Source of the DNA: Streptomyces sp. NBC_00306
Lineage (GTDB): Bacteria > Actinomycetota > Actinomycetes > Streptomycetales > Streptomycetaceae
DNA length: 64,000 bases
Reading direction: 5' to 3'
Assembly: GCF_036169555.1 (NCBI RefSeq)
Contig: NZ_CP108032.1
Coordinates: 5,704,001-5,768,000 of the forward strand
The notes below the pieces were generated by a model, which was not told the origin of the DNA, did no database searches, and worked only from the letters and a program-made list of their open reading frames with translations. Numbering within the stretch: the first letter of the stretch is position 1; each line of letters opens with the position of its first letter. Positions 36,054-44,789 of the stretch are shown piece by piece. The position numbers and the translations under genes are program-made.

Positions 36054-37037
36054 TCAGGCGTAGCGGTCGAAAAGAGCCTGAAGGTACCCCTCCAGCCGTC
36101 TGGTCAGCACCGTGGAGGTCAGATCGGCACGGCCCAGCTCCCGCCAGGGGGCAGCAAGCTTCTCGGCGTCCGGAGCGTAGGCCAGGGCGTCCAGCAGTCG
36201 CCAGTAGAGATGGGCGGCGCGGTCTTCGGACAGCCTGCCTCCTGCCGCTGCGTACAGGTCGGCGAAGCGCATGCCCTCGGGCACCCCGTGCAGCAACGCG
36301 AGGGCCGTCGAACAGTGGGCCACGTCCAGGTCGGCCGGTCCCCAAGAGGTTTCCACCCAGTCGACGACACCGCTGATCCGCAGACTGTTGCCGTCGCCCG
36401 CGAAGAGGACATTGCCGGGATGGAAGTCTCGGTGCAGAAAGCAGGCCTGGTAGTCCGGGGGCTCGCGGCGGATCACGTCCGCAGCCCATTGCCACAGGTC
36501 GGGCTGCTGCGTGTCTTCGGGCACGGTCACCCGGTCAGGAGCAGTCCACGCCTGGTAGGTGCGAGGCCGGTCCTCTTCGGTCACCGACAGCCGGTGGATG
36601 CGCTGCAACTGGCCGGCCAGAAGTTCGGCGCGCCGGCCGGCCCCCGCGTCTCCCAGGCGGACGCTGCCGGGCAGCAAGGACATCAGCAAGGAGGGGTGGT
36701 CGCAGAACTGCGCCGTCGCATCCACGGCAATCAGCGTGGCCGCAGGCACATTCGTTCCGCCCAGCAGGCGCAGAACAGCTGCCTTGCGGGTGAGCAACCC
36801 CTCCGCATGGCGGACGAAGAAGGGCTTGACGAACGACCGCAGAGCCAGCGAGCGTCTGCCGCTCGGCCCACAGATGTCCAGACGGCGCATCTCCGACGTC
36901 CAACCGCCACGCAGTCTCACAACCCCTGCGATGTGCTCCGACCCGGACAGCCTCTTCTCCACCCAAGCGCGCGTCGCGCCCCAGCCCTGGCCATCAGGAT
37001 CTGCGCCGGTGTGCACCATCTCCTCGCCCGCAACCAT
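36054..37037 (-). CDS. aminoglycoside phosphotransferase (APH)-family kinase
   Basis: A 327-residue protein of the APH/choline-kinase fold. Key motifs are LHRDFHPGNVLF (catalytic Asp and metal-binding Asn of the Brenner loop) and ISGVVDWVETSWGPADLD (the DFG-equivalent Asp). The N-terminal lobe is less conserved (LALRSFVKPFFV could carry the ATP-binding Lys). It may phosphorylate an antibiotic, a sugar or another small molecule; resistance cannot be assumed. It sits in an accessory patch between serA and the proline genes, and its coding bias looks slightly weaker than its neighbours'. Confidence 0.8.
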   Translation of the reverse strand: MVAGEEMVHTGADPDGQGWGATRAWVEKRLSGSEHIAGVVRLRGGWTSEMRRLDICGPSGRRSLALRSFVKPFFVRHAEGLLTRKAAVLRLLGGTNVPAATLIAVDATAQFCDHPSLLMSLLPGSVRLGDAGAGRRAELLAGQLQRIHRLSVTEEDRPRTYQAWTAPDRVTVPEDTQQPDLWQWAADVIRREPPDYQACFLHRDFHPGNVLFAGDGNSLRISGVVDWVETSWGPADLDVAHCSTALALLHGVPEGMRFADLYAAAGGRLSEDRAAHLYWRLLDALAYAPDAEKLAAPWRELGRADLTSTVLTRRLEGYLQALFDRYA

Positions 37038-37160
37038 GGCAGCAGGTTATCCACGTCATCGGCGGACGGTCCCTTGGCCCGGAGCGTCGGTGATCTGGAA
37101 GCCAAGAAGCCAACTGCCTTGTCGACGCCTGGGACTTGGCTGATGGATCGGGCGAGCCCG

Positions 37161-37206
37161 CACGCGGAAGTGCTCGAACGGTGCCCATGATCACGCGGAA
37201 GTGCTC
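37161..37206. repeat. 15-base direct repeat at the edge of the accessory patch
   Basis: CACGCGGAAGTGCTC occurs at 37161-37175 and again at 37192-37206. The second copy overlaps the stop codon of the PucR-type gene. It marks the right border of the APH-containing segment and may be a target duplication or recombination scar. Confidence 0.7.
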
Positions 37207-38401
37207 ACGAAACTGCGGATCCCGGACCTCCCTGGAGCCGCGCCGCCTTGAGCGCCATGTGGAGCAGCAGGCGGTCCTCGCCCTGTGAGAGGTCGAGGCC
37301 GGTGAGCTGTTCGACGCGGGAGAGACGGTAGTAGAGCGTCTGCCGGTGGATGCCGAGCGCGGACGCCGTGCGGCTCGCCTGGCCCGCGCAGTCGAGGAAC
37401 TCCTCTGCGGTATGGGCCAGTTCGGTGTGGGAGCCGGTCAACAGGGCGGCGACCACGGGGTCGTGGGCCGTCTCCGCGGGCAGCGCCGTCAGCATGCGGT
37501 ACGGGCCGATCTCCGACCACTGCGCGACCGGCCCGAGACGGGGTTGGGCCCGGGCGGCCCGGGCGGCCGAAGTCGCCTCCTGCCAGGCCGCGTTGAGGCC
37601 GGTGAGCCCCTGGCGGGCACGAGCGATCCCGACGGTCGCGGTACCGGCCGCCGCGAGCAGCCGTTCGGCAACGGCGAGTGCGGGGGCGGGCGACTCGGCG
37701 GTCCGCAGTCGCACCAGGGCGGCGAGCCGGGCGCCCGCCTCGGCGGACGCCGGGGCCGGGAGCGCGCCGGACCGGGGCACCGTGGACACGGCCGCCACCC
37801 CCGGCAGGGAGCGCGGCGCGGGCGCGTCCTCGGCCGGCCAGGGCGACACGCACACCACCGCGTGCGGGCCCTCCGGGCCCGGACCGCTCCCGAGCGCCGT
37901 GCGCAGGTCCGCGACCGCCATGTCGTAGTGCCAGTCGCGCTCCGCCGTCAGCACCGCACGGAACTCCCGCGACAGGTCCGCGCCCGCACGCTCCTCGTCC
38001 GCCAGCAGGGTGCCGATGCGTTCGGTGACCTCCATGGCCGCCGACAGCTGCGCGGGGGTCGGGCCCGGCGTGGCGTCGAGCAGCCAGACGTAACCCAGCA
38101 CGATGCCCCGATGGCGTACGGGCAGGCAGATCCTGTCCCGGAACACCCCCGCATCGGGGGAGGCCGGGATGCGGACCGGACCGGTCGCCCGGGTGATGCC
38201 GAAGCCCTCGAACCAGGCGCGGACAGCGGGTGTCGACTTGCGGGTGAGGATCGAACGGGTCCTGACCGGGTCCATCGCGGTGTCGTCGTCGCTGTCGTGC
38301 GCACCGAAGGCGATCAGCCCGAAATCGCGGTTCTCCAGCGTCGCCGGAACGGCCAGCAGCGCCGAGATCTCGTCCACGAGTTCCTGGTAGTCGCCCTTCA
38401 T
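37205..38401 (-). CDS. PucR-family regulator, probably of proline catabolism
   Basis: A 398-residue transcription factor. The N-terminal half is a GAF-like sensor region (LENRDFGLIAFGAHDSDDD to LLADEERAG), the middle is a GGDEF-like CdaR segment, and the C-terminus is the PucR helix-turn-helix (GQASRTASALGIHRQTLYYR, then LSRVEQLTGLDL). It is divergent from proline dehydrogenase with about 180 bases between starts, a layout in which PucR-type proteins regulate the adjacent put genes, probably in response to proline. The start ATG 38401 is the only good choice. Its stop lies inside a 15-base repeat. Confidence 0.88.
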   Translation of the reverse strand: MKGDYQELVDEISALLAVPATLENRDFGLIAFGAHDSDDDTAMDPVRTRSILTRKSTPAVRAWFEGFGITRATGPVRIPASPDAGVFRDRICLPVRHRGIVLGYVWLLDATPGPTPAQLSAAMEVTERIGTLLADEERAGADLSREFRAVLTAERDWHYDMAVADLRTALGSGPGPEGPHAVVCVSPWPAEDAPAPRSLPGVAAVSTVPRSGALPAPASAEAGARLAALVRLRTAESPAPALAVAERLLAAAGTATVGIARARQGLTGLNAAWQEATSAARAARAQPRLGPVAQWSEIGPYRMLTALPAETAHDPVVAALLTGSHTELAHTAEEFLDCAGQASRTASALGIHRQTLYYRLSRVEQLTGLDLSQGEDRLLLHMALKAARLQGGPGSAVS

Positions 38402-38580
38402 GCCGATATTCTGGCACGCCCTTCAGACATATGTATGAGATCGCGGACACGGATGCGTGACAGCTGTCGATGGCAGACGATCGGAGCGATCCTTAGGTTT
38501 CACGGTGGTTCTTCGTGCCGTTCCGGATCCGTTCACCGCGGGCCGAGCCGGCCCTGTCCGTACTCTCCGTGGAGGTCCCC

Positions 38581-39507
38581 GTGCTGGGTCCCGTGATCCT
38601 CGCCGCGTCGCGCAGCGACAAGATGCGCCGCGTCGTTTCGGCCGCCCCGGTCACCAAGCCCGTGGTGAACCGCTTCATCGCCGGCGAGTCGGTCCGCGAG
38701 ACGATCCCCGTCGTCCAGGACACGGCCGACCGCGGTCTCGAGGTCACGCTGGACGTCCTCGGCGAGGACATCACCGACCCGACCGAGGCGCTGCGCGCCC
38801 GGGACGCCTACCTGGAGCTCATCGAGGCGCTGAAGCCGCTCGGCCTCGGCACCCGCGCCGAGATGTCGGTGAAGCTGTCCTCCTTCGGCCAGGCGCTCCC
38901 CGGGGGCCACGACCTCGCCCTGAAGAACGTCACCCCCGTCGTCGAGGCCGCCGCCGAGATCGGCACCACGGTGACGCTCGACATGGAGGACCACACCACC
39001 GTCGACTCGACCCTGGCCATCCACGCCGATCTGCGGGAGCGCTTCCCGGGAACCGGTGCGGTCGTCCAGTCGTACCTCTTCCGTACGGAGGACGACTGCC
39101 GGGCCCTCGCGGATGCGGGCTCGCGCGTGCGGCTGGTCAAGGGCGCCTACAAGGAGCCCGCGTCCGTCGCGTACCAGGACAAGGCCGAGGTCGACAAGGC
39201 GTACATCCGCTGCCTGAAGATCCTGATGGAGGGTGAGGGCTATCCGATGGTCGGGTCCCACGACCCGCGGATCATCTCCATCAGCCAGGAGCTCGCCCGC
39301 CGGGCCGGCCGCAAGCTCGACGACTACGAGTTCCAGATGCTGTTCGGCATCCGGGAGGCGGAGCAGCACCGGCTGGCCGCCGAGGGTCACCGGATGCGTG
39401 TCTACATCGCCTACGGCACCGACTGGTACGGATACTTCATGCGCCGCCTCGCGGAGCGCCCCGCCAACCTGGCGTTCTTCCTGCGTTCGCTGGTCAGCCG
39501 CGGCTGA
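38581..39507 (+). CDS. proline dehydrogenase
   Basis: A 308-residue monofunctional FAD enzyme that oxidises proline to pyrroline-5-carboxylate. The barrel shows KLSSFGQAL, TLDMEDHTTVDSTL, VVQSYLFRTEDDC, VRLVKGAYKEP (flavin/substrate Lys) and FQMLFGIRE, and ends with YGYFMRRLAERPANL, the signature of the substrate-binding alpha-8 helix. GTG 38581 has GGAGG five bases upstream, and the family N-terminus LGPVILAASRSDKMR begins here. The upstream open frame to 38515 is unlikely to be coding. It is 40 bases before the next enzyme of the pathway. Confidence 0.94.
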   Translation: MLGPVILAASRSDKMRRVVSAAPVTKPVVNRFIAGESVRETIPVVQDTADRGLEVTLDVLGEDITDPTEALRARDAYLELIEALKPLGLGTRAEMSVKLSSFGQALPGGHDLALKNVTPVVEAAAEIGTTVTLDMEDHTTVDSTLAIHADLRERFPGTGAVVQSYLFRTEDDCRALADAGSRVRLVKGAYKEPASVAYQDKAEVDKAYIRCLKILMEGEGYPMVGSHDPRIISISQELARRAGRKLDDYEFQMLFGIREAEQHRLAAEGHRMRVYIAYGTDWYGYFMRRLAERPANLAFFLRSLVSRG

Positions 39508-39547
39508 ACCCCCCAACTGACCTACTGATTAAGGAGATTCGGCACCC

Positions 39548-41179
39548 ATGGACGCTGTGACCAAGGTCCCCGCGCCGGTCAACGAGCCGGTCCACTCCTA
39601 TGCGCCGGGCACCCCCGAGCGCTCCCGCCTGGAGGCCAAGCTCAAGGAGCTGGCCGAGAACCCGATCGACCTGCCGATGACCATCGGCGGTGTGCGTCGG
39701 ATGGGCGGTGGCGAGCGGGTCGACGTCGTCCAGCCGCACAACCACAAGGCGGTCATCGGCACCTTCGCCGCCGCCACCCAGCAGGACGCGCAGGACGCCG
39801 TGGACGCCGCGCTCGCGGCCGCGCCGGCGTGGCGCGCGATGTCCTTCGACGACCGTGCCGCGATCATCCTGCGCGCCGCCGAGCTGCTGGCCGGCCCGTG
39901 GCGCGAGACGCTCGCCGCCTCCACGATGCTGGGCCAGTCCAAGACGGCGCAGCAGGCGGAGATCGACACCCCCTGTGAGCTCGTCGACTTCTGGCGCTTC
40001 AACGTCTCCTACGCCCGTGACCTGCTGGCCGAGCAGCCGCCCGCCAACTCTCCGGGCGTGTGGAACCGGCTGGACCACCGGCCGCTCGAGGGCTTCGTCT
40101 ACGCGATCACGCCCTTCAACTTCACCGCGATCGCCGGCAACCTGCCCACCGCCCCCGCGCTGATGGGCAATGTGGTCGTGTGGAAGCCGTCCCCGACGCA
40201 GACCCACGCCGCCGTGCTGCTGATGCAGCTGCTGGAGGAGGCGGGCCTGCCCAAGGGCGTCATCAACCTGGTGACCGGCGACGGCACCGCCGTCTCCGAG
40301 GTGGCGCTGAACCACCCCGAGCTGGCCGGCATCCACTTCACCGGCTCGACCAAGACCTTCCAGCACCTGTGGAAGACGGTCGGCAACAACATCGAGAAGT
40401 ACCGTTCCTACCCGCGCATCGTCGGTGAGACGGGCGGCAAGGACTTCGTCGTCGCCCACCCGAGCGCCGACCGCGCCGTGCTGAAGACCGCGCTGACCCG
40501 TGGCTCCTTCGAGTTCCAGGGCCAGAAGTGCTCGGCCTCCTCGCGTGCGTACATCCCCGCCTCCATCTGGAACTCCGGCTTCAAGGAGGAGTTCGCGGCC
40601 GAGGTCGACGGCATCAAGATGGGTGACGTCACCGATCTGACGAACTTCATCGGCGCCGTCATCGACGAGCGTGCTTTCGCCAAGAACAAGGCCGCGATCG
40701 ACCGGGCCAAGGCCGACGACAGCTGCACCATCGTCGCCGGCGGCACCTACGACGACTCGGTGGGCTACTTCGTCCGCCCGACAGTCGTCGAGTGCTCGGA
40801 CCCCGCGAGCGAGGTCTTCACCACCGAGTACTTCGGTCCGTTCCTCGCGGTCCACGTCTACGAGGACGACCAGTACGAGGCCATGCTGGAGCAGATGGAG
40901 TCGGTGTCGGCCTACGCGCTGACGGGTGCGGTCATCGCCAACGACCGCGCGGCCGCCGCTCACGCGATGGAGAAGCTGCGGTACGCCGCGGGCAACTTCT
41001 ACATCAACGACAAGTCGACCGGCGCGGTCGTCGGCCAGCAGCCCTTCGGCGGCGGCCGGGCCTCCGGCACCAACGACAAGGCCGGTGCCCCGCAGAACCT
41101 GATGCGCTGGACGCTGACCCGCGCCATCAAGGAGACGCTGGTCGCGCCGACCGAGTACGGCTACCCGCACATGGGCTGA
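39548..41179 (+). CDS. delta-1-pyrroline-5-carboxylate dehydrogenase
   Basis: A 543-residue NAD-dependent aldehyde dehydrogenase finishing proline breakdown to glutamate. The catalytic Glu294 is in VGETGGKDF and the nucleophile Cys328 in QGQKCSASSR. YAITPFNFTAIAGNL and GNVVVWKPSPTQ are typical P5CDH (PruA-type) segments, and the C-terminus has QQPFGGGRASGTNDKAG. An AAGGAG site precedes ATG 39548. It forms an operon with proline dehydrogenase; in many bacteria these two are fused as PutA. Confidence 0.95.
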   Translation: MDAVTKVPAPVNEPVHSYAPGTPERSRLEAKLKELAENPIDLPMTIGGVRRMGGGERVDVVQPHNHKAVIGTFAAATQQDAQDAVDAALAAAPAWRAMSFDDRAAIILRAAELLAGPWRETLAASTMLGQSKTAQQAEIDTPCELVDFWRFNVSYARDLLAEQPPANSPGVWNRLDHRPLEGFVYAITPFNFTAIAGNLPTAPALMGNVVVWKPSPTQTHAAVLLMQLLEEAGLPKGVINLVTGDGTAVSEVALNHPELAGIHFTGSTKTFQHLWKTVGNNIEKYRSYPRIVGETGGKDFVVAHPSADRAVLKTALTRGSFEFQGQKCSASSRAYIPASIWNSGFKEEFAAEVDGIKMGDVTDLTNFIGAVIDERAFAKNKAAIDRAKADDSCTIVAGGTYDDSVGYFVRPTVVECSDPASEVFTTEYFGPFLAVHVYEDDQYEAMLEQMESVSAYALTGAVIANDRAAAAHAMEKLRYAAGNFYINDKSTGAVVGQQPFGGGRASGTNDKAGAPQNLMRWTLTRAIKETLVAPTEYGYPHMG

Positions 41180-41202
41180 CGGTTTCCGTCGCCCCCAGCA
41201 CT

Positions 41203-41240
41203 CCGCCCCCGTCCCGGCCCCCACGCCGGCACGGGGGCGG
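41203..41240 (+). terminator. terminator after the proline operon
   Basis: CCGCCCCCGT (41203-41212) pairs with ACGGGGGCGG (41231-41240), and the loop itself can form a smaller stem. It lies 23 bases after the stop at 41179. Confidence 0.75.
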
Positions 41241-41313
41241 CTTCAATGTGCGCCCTCGGTTCTGGGACTTGCTCGAAGACCGGGTAGGACCGGATCGGAA
41301 GACCGGGTCGGAA

Positions 41314-41335
41314 GACCGGGTCCGAGGACCCGGTC
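41314..41335 (-). terminator. terminator of the DUF1206 gene within short repeats
   Basis: A 9-bp stem (41314-41322 with 41327-41335), loop CGAG, just beyond the minus-strand stop at 41357. It sits in a run of short GACCGG-type repeats from about 41278. Confidence 0.65.
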
Positions 41336-41356
41336 CGGGCCTGGAATCGGCGAACC

Positions 41357-42202
41357 TCAGACCTTCCGCCAGCGGGCCATCGCGAACGAGAAGACGCCGA
41401 ACAGTGCCAGTCCGATGGCGATCACGGCCAGCAGCCACGGCCCCACCGGGGTGTCGGCGAAGGAGCGGAGAGCGTCGTCGAAGCCCTTGGCCTTGTCCGG
41501 TTCGTAGTCGACGGCGGCCCGTACGACGAACACACCGATCGCCGTGAAGAGGGCGCCGCGCGCGGCGCCGCCGCCCACGCCGGTGACATCGACGAGCTGA
41601 CGGGTCCTGCGGGACATCTCGCCGAGCTTGAGATGCTTGTGGTACTTCCGCATGGCGGCCCGGGCGCCGACCCAGATACCGGCGACGGCTATGCCGACTC
41701 CGCCGATGCCCACGAGCCACTGGCCCGCGGGCAGTTCGAGCGCCCGCGCGGTGATGTCCTGCGACTGCTGGTCCGAGGACCCACCGCCTCCGCCGCTGCT
41801 GCGGTCGCCCGCGGCGAACGCCAGTACGGAGTAGGCGACGAAGCCGTAGAAGAGGAAACGGCCCGCCGACAGCAGCCGCTTGTGCGCCTTGTGGCCGTCG
41901 GGCCCGGCGGCTCCGAACAGCGCCTCCGACAGACGCCAGAGCGCCATCCCGACCAGCCCGATCCCCACCGCCCACAGCATCACGGACCCCATGGGCTTCT
42001 CCGACAACTCGGCGAGCGCGCCGCCGCGGTCGGCCTGCTTCCCCCCGTCACCGAAGGCGATCTGCAGGGCGAGAATGCCCACGAGCAGATAGATCACCCC
42101 GCGGGCGACGAAACCCCAGCGGGCTGCCACGTCCATGGCAGAGCTGTTCGCCGCCCGACGGGCCGTCATGTGTCCACGAAGCGTCAACGCACGTGCGTTC
42201 AT
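41357..42202 (-). CDS. DUF1206 membrane protein
   Basis: A 281-residue integral membrane protein built of three repeats of a two-helix unit, the DUF1206 pattern. Examples are RWGFVARGVIYLLVGILALQ, then AGRFLFYGFVAYSVLAFA, then ARGALFTAIGVFVVRAAVDY. Each repeat starts with a similar R-G-x-x-Y/F motif. The loop between repeats carries a Gly/Ser-rich stretch. The biochemical function is unknown. ATG 42202 has GGGAGG at ideal spacing on the minus strand. It is monocistronic between strong hairpins. Confidence 0.88.
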   Translation of the reverse strand: MNARALTLRGHMTARRAANSSAMDVAARWGFVARGVIYLLVGILALQIAFGDGGKQADRGGALAELSEKPMGSVMLWAVGIGLVGMALWRLSEALFGAAGPDGHKAHKRLLSAGRFLFYGFVAYSVLAFAAGDRSSGGGGGSSDQQSQDITARALELPAGQWLVGIGGVGIAVAGIWVGARAAMRKYHKHLKLGEMSRRTRQLVDVTGVGGGAARGALFTAIGVFVVRAAVDYEPDKAKGFDDALRSFADTPVGPWLLAVIAIGLALFGVFSFAMARWRKV

Positions 42203-42365
42203 CAGTGAACCTCCCGTACGCGGGTGCCCTGCGGACCTGCGTGAAAACCGGGAGGTCACCAGGCGGCCCGTCGGGAGGGGGTGTTGCGTGACGCGAGGGG
42301 AGGCCGAGCACACGCGTGGCGTGCCGCGCGTCGGTGTTCTGAGACCGCCCCGGCCCGGCCGTTCC

Positions 42366-42396
42366 GTGAACCCACCGCACGGGGCGGTGGGTTCAC
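42366..42396. terminator. hairpin downstream of the ArsR gene
   Basis: A 13-bp perfect stem (42366-42378 with 42384-42396) and five-base loop ACGGG. This is the second of two tandem hairpins after the SRPBCC-ArsR operon. Confidence 0.75.
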
Positions 42397-42407
42397 CGGA
42401 GCCGGCC

Positions 42408-42448
42408 AGGGTCCGTCGTTCGCCGGCCTGATCCGAACGACGGACCCT
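42408..42448 (-). terminator. terminator overlapping the ArsR stop codon
   Basis: A perfect 15-bp stem (42408-42422 with 42434-42448), 11-base loop. The right arm covers two bases of the ArsR stop codon at 42447-42449. Confidence 0.85.
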
Positions 42449-42800
42449 ATGCGCCCGAGGCGGTGTTCCCTTCGGCGTCCTCCGCCAGCCGCTTGATCGC
42501 CGCCAGCCGGGAGTCCCACTCGGACGCCACCCGGTTCATCCAGCGGGCCGTGACGTTCAGCCGCGCGGGCAGGACCGTGTAGCGCGCCTCGCGGCCCTCC
42601 CGGTGGCCGGCGACGAGGCCGGCCCGGGTGAGGACCGCGAGGTGCTTGACGATCGCCTGCCGGCTGACCGGCAGCTCCCGGGCCAGGACGGTGGCGGTCG
42701 CCTCGCCGTGGGCGGCGATCGCGTCGAGTATCCGGCGGCGGGTCGGGTCCGCCAGCGCGGACAGGACCTCCGTCACGGCATCCTGGTCGGCCTCCGTCAT
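42447..42800 (-). CDS. ArsR-family transcriptional regulator
   Basis: A 117-residue winged-helix repressor. The fold is clear: SALADPTRRRILDAIAAHG, recognition-helix region LPVSRQAIVKHLAVLTRAGLV, and wing GREARYTVLPARL. No metal-binding ELCVCD motif is present, so it belongs to the non-metal ArsR group usually paired with AHSA1-type proteins. ATG 42800 overlaps the end of the SRPBCC gene by four bases, showing a two-gene operon in which the regulator is second. It likely represses its own operon through the dyad at 43292-43332. Confidence 0.92.
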   Translation of the reverse strand: MTEADQDAVTEVLSALADPTRRRILDAIAAHGEATATVLARELPVSRQAIVKHLAVLTRAGLVAGHREGREARYTVLPARLNVTARWMNRVASEWDSRLAAIKRLAEDAEGNTASGA

Positions 42801-43252
42801 GCCGCGAGCTGCTCCGCGTACTTCTGGACGTTCACGACCTGCTCGCTCCAGCCCTGCGAGTGGCTCTCGTACGACGCCCCTTCCTTCCTGTCCTCGGGGA
42901 TGACCAGCTCGGCGAAGCCGGTCTCCACCACGCGCAGATGGGTGCCGTCGCCCTCGGGGGTGAGAGTGAACTCGACGAGCGTGGAGTTGCCCTCCACCGC
43001 CTGCTCGCCCGGGTACGCGCTCGCCCACCGGTAGGAGAAGTGGTTCGGCGGGTCGACCGTGACGATGGTCGTCGGGAACTGTCCCCATTCGCCGTGGTCC
43101 AGGTGCATGGTGCCGCCCGGGCGCAGGTCGACGGGCGTCGGACTGCCCTGCCCGAACCAGCTGCCGACGTGCTCCGGCTCCGTGAGTACCGCCCATACCC
43201 GCTCGACGGGCGCCGCGATGCTGATCTCTCGTTCGATCCGGTTCTCGGTCAT
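42797..43252 (-). CDS. SRPBCC (AHSA1-like) domain protein
   Basis: A 151-residue START-like lipid- or ligand-binding fold. It has REISIAAPVERVWAVLTEPEHVGSWFG, MHLDHGEWGQF, FSYRWASAYPGEQAV, VEFTLTPEGDGTHLRVVETGF and a C-terminal helix SHSQGWSEQVVNVQKYAEQL. The ligand is unknown. ATG 43252 is preferred because GGAGG lies seven bases upstream; an ATG at 43276 is less likely. Co-expression with ArsR is conserved in many bacteria. Confidence 0.92.
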   Translation of the reverse strand: MTENRIEREISIAAPVERVWAVLTEPEHVGSWFGQGSPTPVDLRPGGTMHLDHGEWGQFPTTIVTVDPPNHFSYRWASAYPGEQAVEGNSTLVEFTLTPEGDGTHLRVVETGFAELVIPEDRKEGASYESHSQGWSEQVVNVQKYAEQLAA

Positions 43253-43291
43253 GGCTTCCACCTCCGGTTCATCCATGACGTGCTACTCAAT

Positions 43292-43332
43292 GGTTGCACG
43301 TCATGGTGGATGGTGCAACCCATCGGTTGCGC
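43292..43332 (-). promoter_or_regulatory. candidate operator of the SRPBCC-ArsR operon
   Basis: GGTTGCAC (43292-43299) and GTGCAACC (43313-43320) form a perfect inverted repeat with a 13-base spacer. The right arm continues as CAACCCATCGGTTG (43316-43329), a second dyad, giving three GGTTG half-sites. It lies 40 bases upstream of the operon start, where RNA polymerase should bind. ArsR repression is the likely reading. Confidence 0.6.
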
Positions 43333-43448
43333 GTCGCCTCGGCGGTGCCGGGTGGGTGCTTCGGGAAGCGGCATGCCTCGCATCGCGATGTCCGCACCCG
43401 ATCCCGCGGTTCCGCCGCTTCGTCGCCGTCGGACGCCCGCTGACCGGA

Positions 43449-44789
43449 TCACCGCCAGCCGGAGACGATCAGGGACAGGGCGAGGGTGAACCCGCCGCCC
43501 AGCACCACCAGATACGAGCCGTAGAACCGCCGGTACCGGCGCAGCAGCAGCCCCAGCGCGGCGCAGACCAGGCCCACCGTCAGCGTGCGCGAGCCGCGGG
43601 CCGCAGCCGCCGACGTCAGCCACGAGCCGGGCGGTACGTCCGCGCGCCCGCCCTCCGCGGCGTACACCTTGAACGGGATGCCGTTCCACGGCTGGTGCCG
43701 CACCGCGTCCGCGGATTCGAGCGAGAGCTCCTGGCGCACCTGCGCCCGCATCCGTTCCGTCGTCAGAGGTGTGGGCATCTGCACCCCCGCGCCCGCCAGT
43801 TGGAGCGCCAGCAGCGAGCCCGCCAGGCTGCCGGCGAGCGCGCCCACCGAGAGACGGAGGGCCGCCCGCGGGACCGCCACGCAGGCGACCGCCAGCAGCA
43901 GTTCCGGCATCAGCGGCCAGCTCAGCGCTTCGGCGAAGGCCCACAGGAACGCGATCGGCAGCCCCCAGCGCGAGGTCATCTGGGCCGCCACCCGCCTGCG
44001 CGAACGGGAGTCCCGCAGCGACTCGGCGTTCGTCCGCCCGTGCAGCGCGGCCACCGCCGCCCGTGCCTCCTCCGGGGTGACCCGGGACGGCAGGGGCGCC
44101 CCGATCCGCACGCGCACCAGCGACGAACGCAGCCGCCCGTGTTTGGGCAGCAGCCGGTCCGTGCCCGCGATGCCGACCGGCACCACCGGCACACCCGCGC
44201 TCTCGGCGAGCACCAGCGCTCCGCGGTGGAAGGAACCGACGCCGCCGTCGCCGCGGGTGCCCTCGGGGAAGAGGACGACCGCGCGTCCGGCCCGCAACGC
44301 GCCGGCCGTCGCGAGGAGATCGTCCATACCGCCGCCGGTGCGGCGGACCGGGAAGCCGGCCGCGAGGCGGCGGCAGACCCTGCTCCGCCACGGCGAGGCG
44401 AACCAGTAGTCGGCCGCGGCGCCGATGGCGGGCCTGTGCCGGGAGTCGAGCACGGCCAGCAGAGCTGCCGTGTCGGCGTGCGAGGAGTGGTTGGCGACGA
44501 CGACACAGCCGCCGCGCGGCAGGTGGCCGCGGCGCTCCACCCCGCCCGTCAGCGTCAGGACGCACCGCCACAGGGCGCGTCGGAGCAGTGCGGCCGCACG
44601 GGAGGTGGCCGGTGCGGGGTGAGACGCCGGGGCGCCGGGGCGAGCGCTGTCGTGTACGACGGGGGTCCGCCGGCTGGTCCGGGGGAGCCGTCGCACGGCA
44701 CCCCTGTGGCCGCGCCGCGGCCGGACCCGGGCCCGCAGCGCCGCGGGCGAGGCTGTCGCGTGCCCTGCGGCACGAGCCCTTGCCGTCAC
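43449..44789 (-). CDS. PlsC-type acyltransferase fused to a C-terminal membrane domain
   Basis: A 446-residue protein. After a basic, probably flexible N-terminus of about 60 residues comes a 1-acylglycerol-phosphate acyltransferase domain with NHSSHADTAALL (HX4D catalytic motif) and FPEGTRGD. From about residue 265 the protein continues with four or so membrane segments (AFLWAFAEALSWPLMPELLLA, LAGSLAGSLLALQLAG, VGLVCAALGLLL, SYLVVLGGGFTLALSLIV), reminiscent of DedA/VTT proteins but not certainly so. GTG 44789 overlaps the CdsA stop by four bases. It probably acylates a phospholipid precursor. Confidence 0.8.
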   Translation of the reverse strand: MTARARAAGHATASPAALRARVRPRRGHRGAVRRLPRTSRRTPVVHDSARPGAPASHPAPATSRAAALLRRALWRCVLTLTGGVERRGHLPRGGCVVVANHSSHADTAALLAVLDSRHRPAIGAAADYWFASPWRSRVCRRLAAGFPVRRTGGGMDDLLATAGALRAGRAVVLFPEGTRGDGGVGSFHRGALVLAESAGVPVVPVGIAGTDRLLPKHGRLRSSLVRVRIGAPLPSRVTPEEARAAVAALHGRTNAESLRDSRSRRRVAAQMTSRWGLPIAFLWAFAEALSWPLMPELLLAVACVAVPRAALRLSVGALAGSLAGSLLALQLAGAGVQMPTPLTTERMRAQVRQELSLESADAVRHQPWNGIPFKVYAAEGGRADVPPGSWLTSAAAARGSRTLTVGLVCAALGLLLRRYRRFYGSYLVVLGGGFTLALSLIVSGWR

